A stretch of 64,000 nucleotides of DNA from Rhizobium altiplani (GTDB lineage Bacteria > Pseudomonadota > Alphaproteobacteria > Rhizobiales > Rhizobiaceae). A program made the position numbers and the translations under genes. The stretch spans positions 1 to 64,000 of the forward strand of contig NZ_LNCD01000140.1 in the NCBI RefSeq assembly GCF_001542405.1, read 5' to 3'. Shown here piece after piece: positions 54,422 through 63,416 of this stretch. Numbering within the stretch: position 1 is the stretch's first letter; every line of letters begins with the position of its first letter. The notes beneath the pieces are model-generated. The model worked only from the letters and a program-made list of their open reading frames with translations, did no database searches and was not told the DNA's origin.

Positions 54422-55354
54422 ATGTCCAAACCACGTAAACCGAAGGGCCGCCCGATCTCGGGTTGGCTGATCCTTGATAAGCCGGTCGATTTCGGCTCCA
54501 CCGAAGCCGTTTCCAAGATCAAATGGCTGTTCAAGGCGCAGAAATGCGGTCACGCCGGCACGCTTGACCCGCTGGCCTCGGGCATGCTGCCGATCGCCCT
54601 TGGCGATGCGACGAAGACCGTTCCCTACGTGATGGACGGTCGCAAGATCTACGAATTCACCGTGACCTGGGGCGAGGAGCGCGCAACCGACGATCTTGAG
54701 GGCGATGTAACGCAGAGCTCCGACAAGCGCCCGAGCGAACAGCAGATCCGCGACCTCCTGCCGAAGTACACCGGTGTGATCAGCCAGGTTCCGCCGCAGT
54801 TTTCCGCCATCAAGATATCAGGCGAGCGCGCCTACGATCTGGCGCGCGACGGTGAGGCAGTGGAAATCCCCTCTCGCGAAGTCGAGATCTTTCGCCTGAC
54901 GCTGCTGTCCTGCCAGGATGCCAATACGGCGCATTTCGAAGTCGAATGCGGCAAGGGTACCTATGTGCGTGCGCTGGCGCGCGATTTCGGCCGCGAGCTC
55001 GGCTGCTATGGCCATATCTCCGGCCTGCGTCGCAGCTTTGTCGCGCCCTTTGCCGAAGAGACCATGATACCGCTTGCCGATCTCGTCGCGATCGAGGCAG
55101 TCGAAGACGCGGACGAACGGCTTGCAGCGCTGGATGCCCTGCTGATCGACACCAGCGAAGCGCTCTCCTCACTGCCGCACCTCGTTGTCAATGACGACCA
55201 GGCGCATCGTTTGAAGATGGGCAATCCGATCCTCGTGCGGGGTCGCGATGCGCCGGTTGCCGAAAGCGAAGCCTATGCCACGTCCCGCGGCAAGCTGATC
55301 GCGATCGGCGAGATCGGTCAGGGCGAGTTCCGCCCAAAGCGGGTCTTTGGCTGA
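54422..55354 (+). CDS. truB: tRNA pseudouridine-55 synthase
   Basis: 310 aa. Catalytic Asp in HAGTLDPLASGMLPIALGDA; further motifs RKIYEFTVTWGEERATDD and VPPQFSAIKISGERAYDLAR. It makes psi55 in the T loop. The C-terminal PUA-like part is present. Last gene of the rimP-nusA-infB-rbfA series, 12 bases after rbfA. Confidence 0.95.
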   Translation: MSKPRKPKGRPISGWLILDKPVDFGSTEAVSKIKWLFKAQKCGHAGTLDPLASGMLPIALGDATKTVPYVMDGRKIYEFTVTWGEERATDDLEGDVTQSSDKRPSEQQIRDLLPKYTGVISQVPPQFSAIKISGERAYDLARDGEAVEIPSREVEIFRLTLLSCQDANTAHFEVECGKGTYVRALARDFGRELGCYGHISGLRRSFVAPFAEETMIPLADLVAIEAVEDADERLAALDALLIDTSEALSSLPHLVVNDDQAHRLKMGNPILVRGRDAPVAESEAYATSRGKLIAIGEIGQGEFRPKRVFG

Positions 55355-55435
55355 GGGTCGTTAAACCTCCGGTTTTGCGGTGGGTCGGCCAAACCACAGA
55401 TAGCAATTGTCAATGTTCGGCATTGGGATATGTTT

Positions 55436-55470
55436 CCCTGATCTGGGCCGTCGGGTCCTTCAGATCAGGG
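55436..55470 (+). promoter_or_regulatory. Perfect hairpin reaching the ribosome site of the hydrolase gene
   Basis: Ten-pair stem CCCTGATCTG/CAGATCAGGG with a 15-base loop. The 3' arm ends in GGG of the ribosome site GGGAG (55468-55472), seven bases before ATG 55479. Could mask initiation, or be a dyad operator. Confidence 0.5.
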
Positions 55471-55478
55471 AGACAGTT

Positions 55479-56330
55479 ATGCGCAGACTTGCAGCCGGCA
55501 TCCTGATGTTCTTCTCGGCGGTTTTGATAGCCGCCAACGCTTATTCCGCGGAGCGCTGGGCAACGTTGCCAGCCTTCCCGCCAATGCCGACCGCAAAGAC
55601 GAGCGGCATGGCCCCCGTCAACGACATCAAGATGTACTACGCCGAATACGGCGAGGGTGAGCCGATGCTGTTCATCCACGGCGGACTCGGCAGCGCCGAT
55701 GTCTGGGGCTATCAAGTGGCCGAGTTTGCCAAGGATCATTTGGTGATCGTCGCCGACAGCCGCGGGCATGGCCGCTCGACGCGCAGCGAGCAGCCGTTCG
55801 GGTATGATCTGATGACCTCCGACTATGTCGCTCTCCTCGATTATCTGAAGCTAGACAAGGTGACCCTGGTCGGCTGGTCTGATGGCGGCATCATCGGCAT
55901 CGACATGGCGATGAAGAACCCGGAGAAGTTGACGCGCGTGATCGCGCAGGCGGCGAATGTGACGACGGACGGCGTCAAAGCCGACGTCATGACCAACAAG
56001 ACCTTCAGCGGTTACATCGATGCGGCCGGCGAGACCTACAAGAAGCTGTCGCCGACGCCGAACGAGTATGATGCTTTCGTCACCCAGATCTCCGCGATGT
56101 GGGGAAGCCAGCCTGCCTGGACAGCCGACGACCTCGGCAAGATCAAGGTACCCGTCACCTTGACGATCGGCGACCACGACGAGGCAATCAAGCTCGACCA
56201 TACCGAGATGATGGCCAAACAAATTCCAGGTTCGAGGCTGGTGATCCTCAAGGACGCAAGCCACTTCGCCATGCTGCAGGATCCAGAGGGCTACAATGCC
56301 ATGATCCAAGATGCCATAGCTGGAAAGTGA
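55479..56330 (+). CDS. Exported alpha/beta hydrolase
   Basis: 283 aa. Signal peptide (MRRLAAGILMFFSAVLIAANAYS) then the fold: oxyanion region FIHGGLGSADVWGYQ, nucleophile Ser in VTLVGWSDGGIIGIDMA, Asp in TIGDHDEAI and His in KDASHFAMLQDP. Esterase or related activity in the periplasm; substrate unknown. It separates truB from rpsO, which are usually adjacent, suggesting a later insertion. ATG 55479 was taken for the signal peptide. Confidence 0.88.
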   Translation: MRRLAAGILMFFSAVLIAANAYSAERWATLPAFPPMPTAKTSGMAPVNDIKMYYAEYGEGEPMLFIHGGLGSADVWGYQVAEFAKDHLVIVADSRGHGRSTRSEQPFGYDLMTSDYVALLDYLKLDKVTLVGWSDGGIIGIDMAMKNPEKLTRVIAQAANVTTDGVKADVMTNKTFSGYIDAAGETYKKLSPTPNEYDAFVTQISAMWGSQPAWTADDLGKIKVPVTLTIGDHDEAIKLDHTEMMAKQIPGSRLVILKDASHFAMLQDPEGYNAMIQDAIAGK

Positions 56331-56487
56331 CGAATCGGCCATCTGCGGCATGCCTCTTTCAATTGCAGCACATTTGGTTTATACGCAGCGCCAGCAATCG
56401 GGCTCTGCCCGGATGCATTCGCGGCCGAAGCTGGACGACATCCCGGCTTTTGGCGACCTAATCTCCTCTCATAGAAAGGAACATCCG

Positions 56488-56757
56488 ATGTCGATTACTG
56501 CTGAGCGCAAGACGGCTCTGATCAAGGAATACGCAACGTTCGAAGGCGACACCGGTTCTCCGGAAGTTCAAGTTGCCATCCTGACCGAGCGTATCAACAA
56601 CCTGACCGGCCACTTCAAGGACCACAAGAAGGATAACCATTCCCGACGTGGTCTGCTGACGATGGTTTCCAGCCGCCGCTCGCTTCTTGACTACCTCAAG
56701 AAGAAGAACGAAGGCCGTTACACCAAGCTGATCACCAGCCTGGGTATCCGCCGCTAA
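56488..56757 (+). CDS. rpsO: Ribosomal protein uS15
   Basis: 89 aa. Conserved EYATFEGDTGSPEVQVAILT, LTGHFKDHKKDNHSRRGLL and the C-terminal RRSLLDYLKKKNEGRYTKLI. Primary 16S rRNA binder in the 30S platform. ATG 56488 has AAAGGA upstream. Ends before a terminator, then pnp. Confidence 0.97.
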   Translation: MSITAERKTALIKEYATFEGDTGSPEVQVAILTERINNLTGHFKDHKKDNHSRRGLLTMVSSRRSLLDYLKKKNEGRYTKLITSLGIRR

Positions 56758-56765
56758 GGCTTTTT

Positions 56766-56803
56766 CGGCGGGCGTTCCCCTTGGGACACCCGCCGGATTT
56801 TTT
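56766..56803 (+). terminator. Terminator after rpsO
   Basis: Long stem CGGCGGGCGTTCC/GGGACACCCGCCG with one internal mismatch and a short loop, followed by GA and six T. It may be a partial terminator, with pnp following. Confidence 0.8.
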
Positions 56804-57075
56804 CGGGGAGAGACTTCCCCATCCCGCCATGCGTGGCGGATTGCCCGGCAGACCCGGATGGGCCGGTTCTGCTAAACCAACCGTTGACCTGTCATGGGGC
56901 AGGATTGCCGGATGCTTTTGGCCAGAGCCTCACAAGCTTTGGCCCGGTCTCTTATGGACCGATGAATGTAAAGCCTCCCGTTGTCTTGCCCATGATGCGT
57001 CACACCGATTGCGGTTGACCGTGCACCGTGCCTTGGAAGGCGAGGCGCATGTTCCCGCATTGAAGGACAAGACAT
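56804..57075 (+). other. Leader region of pnp
   Basis: About 270 bases without a credible gene. A small hairpin GGGGA/TCCCC (56805-56820) is followed by unstructured sequence; GAAGGACAAG precedes the pnp start. Relatives control pnp by RNase III cleavage of such a leader, not shown here. Confidence 0.4.
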
Positions 57076-59226
57076 ATGTTCGATACTCATAGTGTGGAAA
57101 TCGAGTGGGCAGGCCGCCCGCTGAAGCTCGAGACCGGCAAGATCGCCCGTCAGGCTGACGGTGCCGTTCTCGCGACCTACGGCGAAACCGTGGTTCTCGC
57201 CACCGTCGTTTCCGCCAAGGCGCCGAAGCCGGGCCAGGACTTCTTCCCGCTGACCGTCAACTACCAGGAAAAGACCTACGCAGCCGGCAAGATCCCCGGC
57301 GGCTACTTCAAGCGCGAAGGCCGTCCGTCGGAAAACGAAACCCTCGTTTCCCGCCTGATCGACCGCCCGATCCGTCCGCTCTTCCCGGAAGGCTACAAGA
57401 ACGACACGCAGGTCGTCGTCACCGTCATCCAGCATGACCTTGAAAACAACCCCGACGTCCTGTCGATGGTTGCTGCGTCGGCAGCTCTGACGCTGTCGGG
57501 CGTTCCCTTCATGGGCCCGGTCGGTGGCGCCCGCGTCGGCTACATCAACGGCGAATACGTTCTGAACCCGCATCTCGACGAGATGGAAGAGTCGATCCTC
57601 GACCTCGTTGTAGCAGGTACGCACGACGCCGTTCTGATGGTTGAATCCGAAGCCAAGGAACTTAATGAAGAAGTCATGCTCGGCGCCGTCATGTTCGGCC
57701 ACCGGGGCTTCCAGCCGGTCCTCGATGCGATCATCAAGCTTGCTGAAGTGGCTGCCAAGGAACCGCGTGACTTCCAGCCGGAAGACTACTCCGAACTCGA
57801 AGGCGAGATGCTGAAGCATTTCGAAGCCGAGCTTCGCACCGCCTACAAGAACACGCAGAAGGCTGAACGCTACGCTGCCGTCGACGCCGTCAAGGCGAAG
57901 GTCAAGGCACACTTCCTGCCGGAAGAAGGCGAAGCCAAGTACACGGCCGAAGAAGTCGGCGCGATCTTCAAGCACCTGCAGGCGAAGATCGTTCGTTGGA
58001 ACATCCTCGACACCAAGAGCCGTATCGACGGCCGCGACCTCGAAACCGTTCGTCCGATCGTCTCGGAAGTCGGCCTCCTGCCGCGCACTCACGGTTCGGC
58101 GCTCTTCACCCGCGGTGAAACGCAGGCGATCGTCGTTGCCACGCTCGGCACCGGCGAAGACGAGCAGTACGTCGACAGCCTGACGGGCATGTACAAGGAG
58201 CGCTTCCTGCTCCATTACAACTTCCCGCCCTACTCGGTTGGCGAAACCGGCCGCATGGGTTCCCCAGGTCGCCGCGAAATCGGTCACGGCAAGCTCGCGT
58301 GGCGCGCCATCCGTCCGATGCTGCCGTCTGCTGAGCAGTTCCCTTACACCCTGCGCGTCGTCTCCGAGATCACCGAATCGAATGGCTCGTCCTCGATGGC
58401 GACCGTTTGCGGCACATCGCTTGCACTCATGGACGCTGGTGTTCCGCTCGCCAAGCCGGTTGCCGGTATCGCCATGGGCCTGATCCTCGAAGGCGACCGC
58501 TTCGCGGTTCTCTCCGACATCCTCGGCGACGAAGACCACCTCGGCGACATGGACTTCAAGGTTGCGGGTACCGCAGACGGCATCACCTCGCTGCAGATGG
58601 ACATCAAGATCGCTGGTATCACCGAAGAGATCATGAAGGTCGCTCTCGGCCAGGCTCAGGGTGGCCGCGCCCACATCCTCGGCGAAATGGCCAAGGCCAT
58701 CACCGAGAGCCGTGGCCAGCTCGGCGAGTTTGCACCGCGCATCGAAGTCATGAACATTCCAGTCGACAAGATCCGCGAAGTCATCGGCTCCGGCGGCAAG
58801 ATCATCCGCGAAATCGTCGAAAAGACCGGCGCGAAGATCAACATCGAAGACGACGGCACGGTCAAGATCGCGTCCTCGTCCGGCAAGGAAATCGAAGCGG
58901 CCCGCAAGTGGATCCACTCGATCGTTGCTGAACCGGAAGTTGGCCAGATCTACGAAGGCACGGTCGTCAAGACCGCCGACTTCGGCGCCTTCGTCAACTT
59001 CTTCGGCGCCCGCGATGGCCTCGTCCACATTTCGCAGCTTGCATCCGAGCGCGTTGCCAAGACGCAGGACGTCGTCAAGGAGGGCCAGAAGGTCTGGGTC
59101 AAGCTCCTCGGCTTCGACGAGCGTGGCAAGGTCCGCCTGTCGATGAAGGTTGTCGACCAGGCAACTGGCCAGGAACTCCCGGCTGCCGAAAAGTCCGACA
59201 AGAAGAAGGAGGAAGCGGCTGAATAA
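57076..59226 (+). CDS. pnp: Polyribonucleotide nucleotidyltransferase
   Basis: 716 aa. Two RNase PH domains (opening VEIEWAGRPLKLETGKIARQ; second with RTHGSALFTRGETQAIV and MGLILEGDRFAVLSDILGDE), a KH domain (VIGSGGKIIREIVEKTGAKI) and C-terminal S1 (VVKTADFGAFVNFFGARDGLVHISQL). It degrades RNA phosphorolytically. ATG 57076. Ends in Lys/Glu-rich tail and a strong terminator. Confidence 0.97.
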   Translation: MFDTHSVEIEWAGRPLKLETGKIARQADGAVLATYGETVVLATVVSAKAPKPGQDFFPLTVNYQEKTYAAGKIPGGYFKREGRPSENETLVSRLIDRPIRPLFPEGYKNDTQVVVTVIQHDLENNPDVLSMVAASAALTLSGVPFMGPVGGARVGYINGEYVLNPHLDEMEESILDLVVAGTHDAVLMVESEAKELNEEVMLGAVMFGHRGFQPVLDAIIKLAEVAAKEPRDFQPEDYSELEGEMLKHFEAELRTAYKNTQKAERYAAVDAVKAKVKAHFLPEEGEAKYTAEEVGAIFKHLQAKIVRWNILDTKSRIDGRDLETVRPIVSEVGLLPRTHGSALFTRGETQAIVVATLGTGEDEQYVDSLTGMYKERFLLHYNFPPYSVGETGRMGSPGRREIGHGKLAWRAIRPMLPSAEQFPYTLRVVSEITESNGSSSMATVCGTSLALMDAGVPLAKPVAGIAMGLILEGDRFAVLSDILGDEDHLGDMDFKVAGTADGITSLQMDIKIAGITEEIMKVALGQAQGGRAHILGEMAKAITESRGQLGEFAPRIEVMNIPVDKIREVIGSGGKIIREIVEKTGAKINIEDDGTVKIASSSGKEIEAARKWIHSIVAEPEVGQIYEGTVVKTADFGAFVNFFGARDGLVHISQLASERVAKTQDVVKEGQKVWVKLLGFDERGKVRLSMKVVDQATGQELPAAEKSDKKKEEAAE

Positions 59227-59249
59227 GCCGCGCCTTTCAAACCGTTCGA

Positions 59250-59278
59250 GGGCGTGGGAGTTTTCCCGCGCCCTTTTT
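59250..59278 (+). terminator. Intrinsic terminator of pnp
   Basis: Ten-pair stem GGGCGTGGGA/TCCCGCGCCC (one T-G pair), four-base loop and five T. Confidence 0.88.
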
Positions 59279-59301
59279 GTATCCGAAGGCGAGAAGAGAT
59301 C

Positions 59302-60318
59302 ATGAGCCGCGAAACCCTGAAGACCCTGTTCCATCCCTTTGCCAGCGGCACCGTTGAAGCGCCCGGCGAGGGCGAGCGTGTGCTCTTCCTCGGCGCCGAG
59401 GCAGGCTTTGCCCTGCCGGAGGGCTTTGCCGCCTCGCTGAGCGCCGTACAGGGCTTCCGGCCGCTGTTTAGGCAACTCCTCTCGCAGCGGATCGAAACCA
59501 CGCCTGAGATCGAAGGCGAGGACTACGATGCCGCGCTGGTTCTCTGCAACAAGCACAAGGGCGAGAACGAGGCGAACATCGCTGCCGCGCTTCAGCACGT
59601 GAAGGTGGGTGGCCTAATCGTCATCGCCGGCGGCAAGGAGGATGGCGTCCAGTCGCTCCGTAAGCGTATGGAGGGCTTCGGCCTCGAGATCGAACACATG
59701 CCGAAATATCACGGCGTGGCGCTCTGGTTCGGACGGCCGGCCGACGTTAGTGAGGTCGTCAGCAAGTTTTCCAAGCCGTCCGTGCGCGTGGATGGCCGTT
59801 TCCTGGCCGCGGCCGGCATGTTCTCGCACGACCGCGTCGATGATGGCTCGGAGTTGCTCGCCTCGCGTCTGCCTACCGATTTCACCGGTGATGTCGCCGA
59901 CTTTGGCGCCGGCTGGGGTTATCTGTCCGTCGAACTGGCGGAGCGCTCGCCGGGTGTCAGTCGCCTCGACCTCTACGAGGCCAACCACGCGACTCTTGAA
60001 GCCGCCAAGGGCAACATGGCCGAGAACTGCCCCGACGTGCCGGCGCGCTTCTTCTGGCATGACCTGGCGAGCGAACCGGTCAAGGACAGGTACGACCTCA
60101 TCATCATGAACCCGCCCTTCCATGAAGGACATGCGGCGGAGCCGTCACTCGGTCAGGCGATGATCAAGACCGCTGCCTCAGCGCTGCGCGGAGGCGGGCG
60201 TCTCTTGCTGGTTGCCAATCGCGGATTGCCCTACGAGCCGGTGCTTGCAGCAAACTTCAAGGAGAGCGGTGAAACTTGCCGCAATGCGCGCTTCAAGGTG
60301 CTGTGGGCGAAGAAGTAG
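59302..60318 (+). CDS. RsmC/RlmG-like rRNA (guanine-N2) methyltransferase
   Basis: 338 aa, duplicated fold: a degenerate N-terminal half and a C-terminal SAM-binding half with VADFGAGWGYLSVELA and the catalytic motif IIMNPPFHEG, typical of amino-group methylation in 16S G1207 (RsmC) or 23S G1835 (RlmG). ATG 59302 follows GAAGAGAT-type ribosome site. It sits after the pnp terminator. Which rRNA site it modifies is not decided by sequence alone. Confidence 0.85.
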   Translation: MSRETLKTLFHPFASGTVEAPGEGERVLFLGAEAGFALPEGFAASLSAVQGFRPLFRQLLSQRIETTPEIEGEDYDAALVLCNKHKGENEANIAAALQHVKVGGLIVIAGGKEDGVQSLRKRMEGFGLEIEHMPKYHGVALWFGRPADVSEVVSKFSKPSVRVDGRFLAAAGMFSHDRVDDGSELLASRLPTDFTGDVADFGAGWGYLSVELAERSPGVSRLDLYEANHATLEAAKGNMAENCPDVPARFFWHDLASEPVKDRYDLIIMNPPFHEGHAAEPSLGQAMIKTAASALRGGGRLLLVANRGLPYEPVLAANFKESGETCRNARFKVLWAKK

Positions 60319-60349
60319 CCGCGGAACAGCCCAAAGGGGAGGGGGAGCT

Positions 60350-60757
60350 ATGGATACGGAAGCAAACAAGCAACTCGTGACTGCCTATGTCGAGGCGTTC
60401 AACCGCTTCGACATGGCGGCGTTGCGCGAGCTCTTTGCCGCCGATGCGCGGATTTACGGTGTTCTGGGATATGGCGGTCTCGATGAGGTCGAGCCTATCT
60501 GGCGTGAGCTCCACGAGGGGATGAACATCAACCTCGAGATCCTCGATATCGCCGCCGAGGGGAAGAACGTCGTCATCCGCTACCGGGAAAGCGGGCGTTA
60601 TTCCGGCTTCTTCCGCGGTCTCGTGGGTCACGACCCGACTGACAAGAGCTACGAGCTCACCGCGATGGAGTGGTTTGTCGTCGAAAACGGAAAGATTGCG
60701 ACCCGCTGGGGCGCCAGAGATTCGGCTGCTATTCTGCGGCAGGTCACGCATCCCTAG
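60350..60757 (+). CDS. SnoaL-like (NTF2-fold) protein
   Basis: 135 aa. Opening KQLVTAYVEAFNRFDMAALRELFAADARIYG and later YELTAMEWFVVENGKIATRWGARD match SnoaL-like ester-cyclase/NTF2 proteins. No catalytic assignment. ATG 60350 has GGGGGAG just upstream. It may be co-transcribed with the methyltransferase, 31 bases upstream. A small stem (GCATCCC/GGGATGC) spans its stop. Confidence 0.83.
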   Translation: MDTEANKQLVTAYVEAFNRFDMAALRELFAADARIYGVLGYGGLDEVEPIWRELHEGMNINLEILDIAAEGKNVVIRYRESGRYSGFFRGLVGHDPTDKSYELTAMEWFVVENGKIATRWGARDSAAILRQVTHP

Positions 60758-60773
60758 GGGATGCGTTTCGGAA

Positions 60774-60801
60774 AAGCCGGGCTCGTTTCCAAGCCCGGCT
60801 T
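60774..60801. terminator. Bidirectional terminator between SnoaL-like gene and fabI
   Basis: Ten-pair stem AAGCCGGGCT/AGCCCGGCTT with an eight-base loop. On the minus strand it is followed by TTCC, just downstream of fabI. Confidence 0.7.
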
Positions 60802-60807
60802 CGGTCC

Positions 60808-61614
60808 TTATTCCACGTCTGCCGTGCGCAGTGCGTCCAGTGTCGGCATCGAGGTGATGTTGAAGCCTGCATCTACGAAATGGATTTCGCCGGTAACGCC
60901 TGCCGACAGGTCCGACAGCAGATAAAGGGCGGAATTGCCGACCTGATCGATCGTCACCGTCTTGCGCAGCGGCGAGTTCCGCTGGTTCCAGGAGAGGATT
61001 GCGCGTGCATCGGAAATGCCAGCGCCCGCGAGCGTCCGGATCGGGCCAGCAGAGATCGCATTGACGCGGATCCCGCTCGGCCCGTAATCCGCAGCCAGAT
61101 AACGCACCGACGCCTCGAGAGCAGCCTTTGCAACACCCATGACGTTGTAGTTCGGGATGACGCGCGTCGAGCCATTGTAGGTCAGCGTCAGCATCGAACC
61201 GCCGGCATTCATGAGCGGCGCGCAGCGCTTGGCGATCTCGGTGAAGGAGAAACAGGAGATCACCATCGTGCGGCTGAAATTGTCGCGCGTGGTGTCGGCG
61301 TAAAGGCCCTTCAGCTCGTTCTTGTCGGAAAAGCCGATGGCGTGAACGACGAAGTCCAGTGTGCCCCAGCGCTCCTTGATGGCATCGACGGTGGCGTCGA
61401 CCGAGGCGATGTCCTCGACGTCGCACGGCAGAACGAATTCTGAACCGACTTCGGCGGCCAGCGGCTTGACACGCTTGCCGAGAGCATCGCCCTGATAGGT
61501 GAAGGCAAGTTCCGCGCCCTGTGCTGCCAGCGCCTTCGAAATTCCCCAGGCGATGGAATGGTTGTTCGCGACACCCATGATGAGGCCGCGCTTACCCTGC
61601 ATGATTCCCGTCAT
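60808..61614 (-). CDS. fabI: Enoyl-[acyl-carrier-protein] reductase
   Basis: 268 aa short-chain dehydrogenase. Cofactor region GKRGLIMGVANNHSIAWGIS, catalytic Tyr-x6-Lys in YNVMGVAKAALE and the FabI-type SAGPIRTLAGAGISD. Reduces enoyl-ACP in the last elongation step. ATG 61614 follows the fabB stop by four bases; the longer frame to 61704 overlaps fabB. Last gene of fabA-fabB-fabI. Confidence 0.95.
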   Translation of the reverse strand: MTGIMQGKRGLIMGVANNHSIAWGISKALAAQGAELAFTYQGDALGKRVKPLAAEVGSEFVLPCDVEDIASVDATVDAIKERWGTLDFVVHAIGFSDKNELKGLYADTTRDNFSRTMVISCFSFTEIAKRCAPLMNAGGSMLTLTYNGSTRVIPNYNVMGVAKAALEASVRYLAADYGPSGIRVNAISAGPIRTLAGAGISDARAILSWNQRNSPLRKTVTIDQVGNSALYLLSDLSAGVTGEIHFVDAGFNITSMPTLDALRTADVE

Positions 61615-61618
61615 ATTA

Positions 61619-62842
61619 TTATCCGTTGTAGCGCTGGAAGACGAGCGTGGCGTTGGTGCCGCCGAAGCCGAAGGAGTTGGAAAGGGCAATGTCGATGTTG
61701 GCATCGTCGATGCGCTTGCGAACGATCGGAACGCCGTCGAATTCAGGGTCGAGCTCAGTGATATGCGCGCTTTCGCCGATGAACCCGGCCTGCATCATCA
61801 GCAGCGAGTAGATCGATTCCTGCACGCCGGCTGCGCCCAGCGAATGGCCCGTCAGCGACTTGGTCGACTGGATGTGCGGGATCTTGTCGCCGAAGACTTC
61901 GCGGATTGCACCGATTTCCTTGCTGTCGCCAACAGGGGTCGAGGTGCCGTGCGTGTTGATGTAGTCGACATCGCCCTTCACCGTCGCGAGCGCCTGGCGC
62001 ATGCAGCGGATCGCGCCTTCGCCCGACGGAGCGACCATGTCGTAACCATCCGAGGTCGCGCCGTAGCCGACGATTTCAGCGTAGATCTTTGCACCGCGCG
62101 CCTTGGCACGCTCCAGTTCTTCCAGGACGAGAACGCCCGCGCCGCCGGCGATGACAAAGCCGTCGCGGCTGACATCATAGGCACGCGACGCCGTTGCCGG
62201 CGTCTCGTTGTACTTGGAGGACATGGCGCCCATGGCATCGAAGAGGTTCGACATCGTCCAGTCAAGGTCTTCGTGGCCGCCAGCGAACATCACGTCCTGC
62301 TTGCCCCACTGGATCATCTCTGCGGCATTGCCGATGCAGTGTGCCGAGGTCGAGCAGGCCGACGAGATCGAGTAGTTGACGCCGTGGATCTTGAACCAGG
62401 TGGCGAGCGTTGCCGATGCCGTCGAGGACATCGCCTTCGGCACGGCAAACGGGCCGATGCGCTTCGGGCTGTTGTTCTTGATGGTGATCTCGGCAGCTTC
62501 GATCAGCGTGCGCGTCGAAGGTCCGCCGGAGCCCATGATGATGCCGGTGCGCTCGTTGTTGCTGATGTCGCTCTCTTCCAGACCGGAATCGGCGATCGCC
62601 TGCTTCATTGCCACATGGTTCCAGGCGCCGCCCTGACTCAGGAAGCGCATGGCGCGGCGGTCGACCAGATCCGTCGGATCAAGCGACGGGCGACCCCAGA
62701 CCTGGCACTTGAAGCCGTGCTCAGCAAAATCGTTGGAGAAGGAAATGCCGGACTTGGCGTCGCGCAGCGACGCAGTGACCTCGGCGGCATCATTGCCGAT
62801 CGAGGAGACAACACCCAGACCCGTAACAACTACCCGTCTCAT
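61619..62842 (-). CDS. fabB: 3-oxoacyl-ACP synthase I
   Basis: 407 aa thiolase-fold condensing enzyme. Catalytic Cys in SSACSTSAHCIGNA, His in NTHGTSTPVGD and His in LTGHSLGAAG. Opening RRVVVTGLGVVSSIGNDA. With FabA it provides unsaturated fatty acids. ATG 62842, 58 bases after fabA. Confidence 0.95.
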   Translation of the reverse strand: MRRVVVTGLGVVSSIGNDAAEVTASLRDAKSGISFSNDFAEHGFKCQVWGRPSLDPTDLVDRRAMRFLSQGGAWNHVAMKQAIADSGLEESDISNNERTGIIMGSGGPSTRTLIEAAEITIKNNSPKRIGPFAVPKAMSSTASATLATWFKIHGVNYSISSACSTSAHCIGNAAEMIQWGKQDVMFAGGHEDLDWTMSNLFDAMGAMSSKYNETPATASRAYDVSRDGFVIAGGAGVLVLEELERAKARGAKIYAEIVGYGATSDGYDMVAPSGEGAIRCMRQALATVKGDVDYINTHGTSTPVGDSKEIGAIREVFGDKIPHIQSTKSLTGHSLGAAGVQESIYSLLMMQAGFIGESAHITELDPEFDGVPIVRKRIDDANIDIALSNSFGFGGTNATLVFQRYNG

Positions 62843-62900
62843 GTGTTTCGACCTTTTCGTTTTTTCTAACTTGGAAACCGGGCAACTACGCCCGGTGCAA

Positions 62901-63416
62901 TCAGGCTTCTTTGTCCTTGGACAGGCCGACGCGCAGGTCGGTTGCCTGGTAGATGGTTTCGCCGTCGGCCTTCAGCCAGCCATCGGCGGTGCCGAGAACC
63001 AGGCGGCCGCGCATGACGCGCTTGAAATCGATGCCGTACTCAAGCAGCTTCGTGGTCGGGCGAATCATGCCCTTGAACTTCACTTCGCCGGTTGAAAGCG
63101 CCATGCCGCGACCGGGCTCGCCCAGCCAGCCGAGGAAGAAGCCGGTCAGCTGCCACATGCCGTCAAGGCCGAGGCAGCCGGGCATGATCGGGTTACCCTG
63201 GAAGTGGCAGGGAAAATACCAGTCGTCGGGTTTCACGTCGTATTCAGCGCGAATGTAGCCCTTGTCGAAGGCGCCACCGGTTTCGGAAATGTCGGTAATG
63301 CGATGAACCATCAACATCGGCGGGAGAGGAAGCTGTGCGTTGCCCGGACCGAACAGTTCGCCGCGGCCGCAAGCCAGAATTTCCTCGTAGTTGAAGCTGG
63401 ATTGTTTCGTCGCCAT
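62901..63416 (-). CDS. fabA: 3-hydroxydecanoyl-ACP dehydratase/isomerase
   Basis: 171 aa hot-dog enzyme. The active-site His lies in PCHFQGNPIMPGCLGLDGMW, with the Asp in GLDGMW. It introduces the cis double bond at C10. It is the first gene of the fabA-fabB-fabI operon and divergent from irr, with a 305-base shared region. Confidence 0.95.
   Translation of the reverse strand: MATKQSSFNYEEILACGRGELFGPGNAQLPLPPMLMVHRITDISETGGAFDKGYIRAEYDVKPDDWYFPCHFQGNPIMPGCLGLDGMWQLTGFFLGWLGEPGRGMALSTGEVKFKGMIRPTTKLLEYGIDFKRVMRGRLVLGTADGWLKADGETIYQATDLRVGLSKDKEA

Noticed and set aside
51494..54553. 1019-codon minus-strand open frame opposite infB
   Set aside because: Mirror of the infB codon pattern in high-GC DNA; product has no domain and the plus-strand genes are certain.
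56872..59598. 908-codon minus-strand open frame opposite pnp
   Set aside because: Antisense shadow of pnp and the next gene; composition (Arg/Asp/Leu repeats) typical of such shadows.
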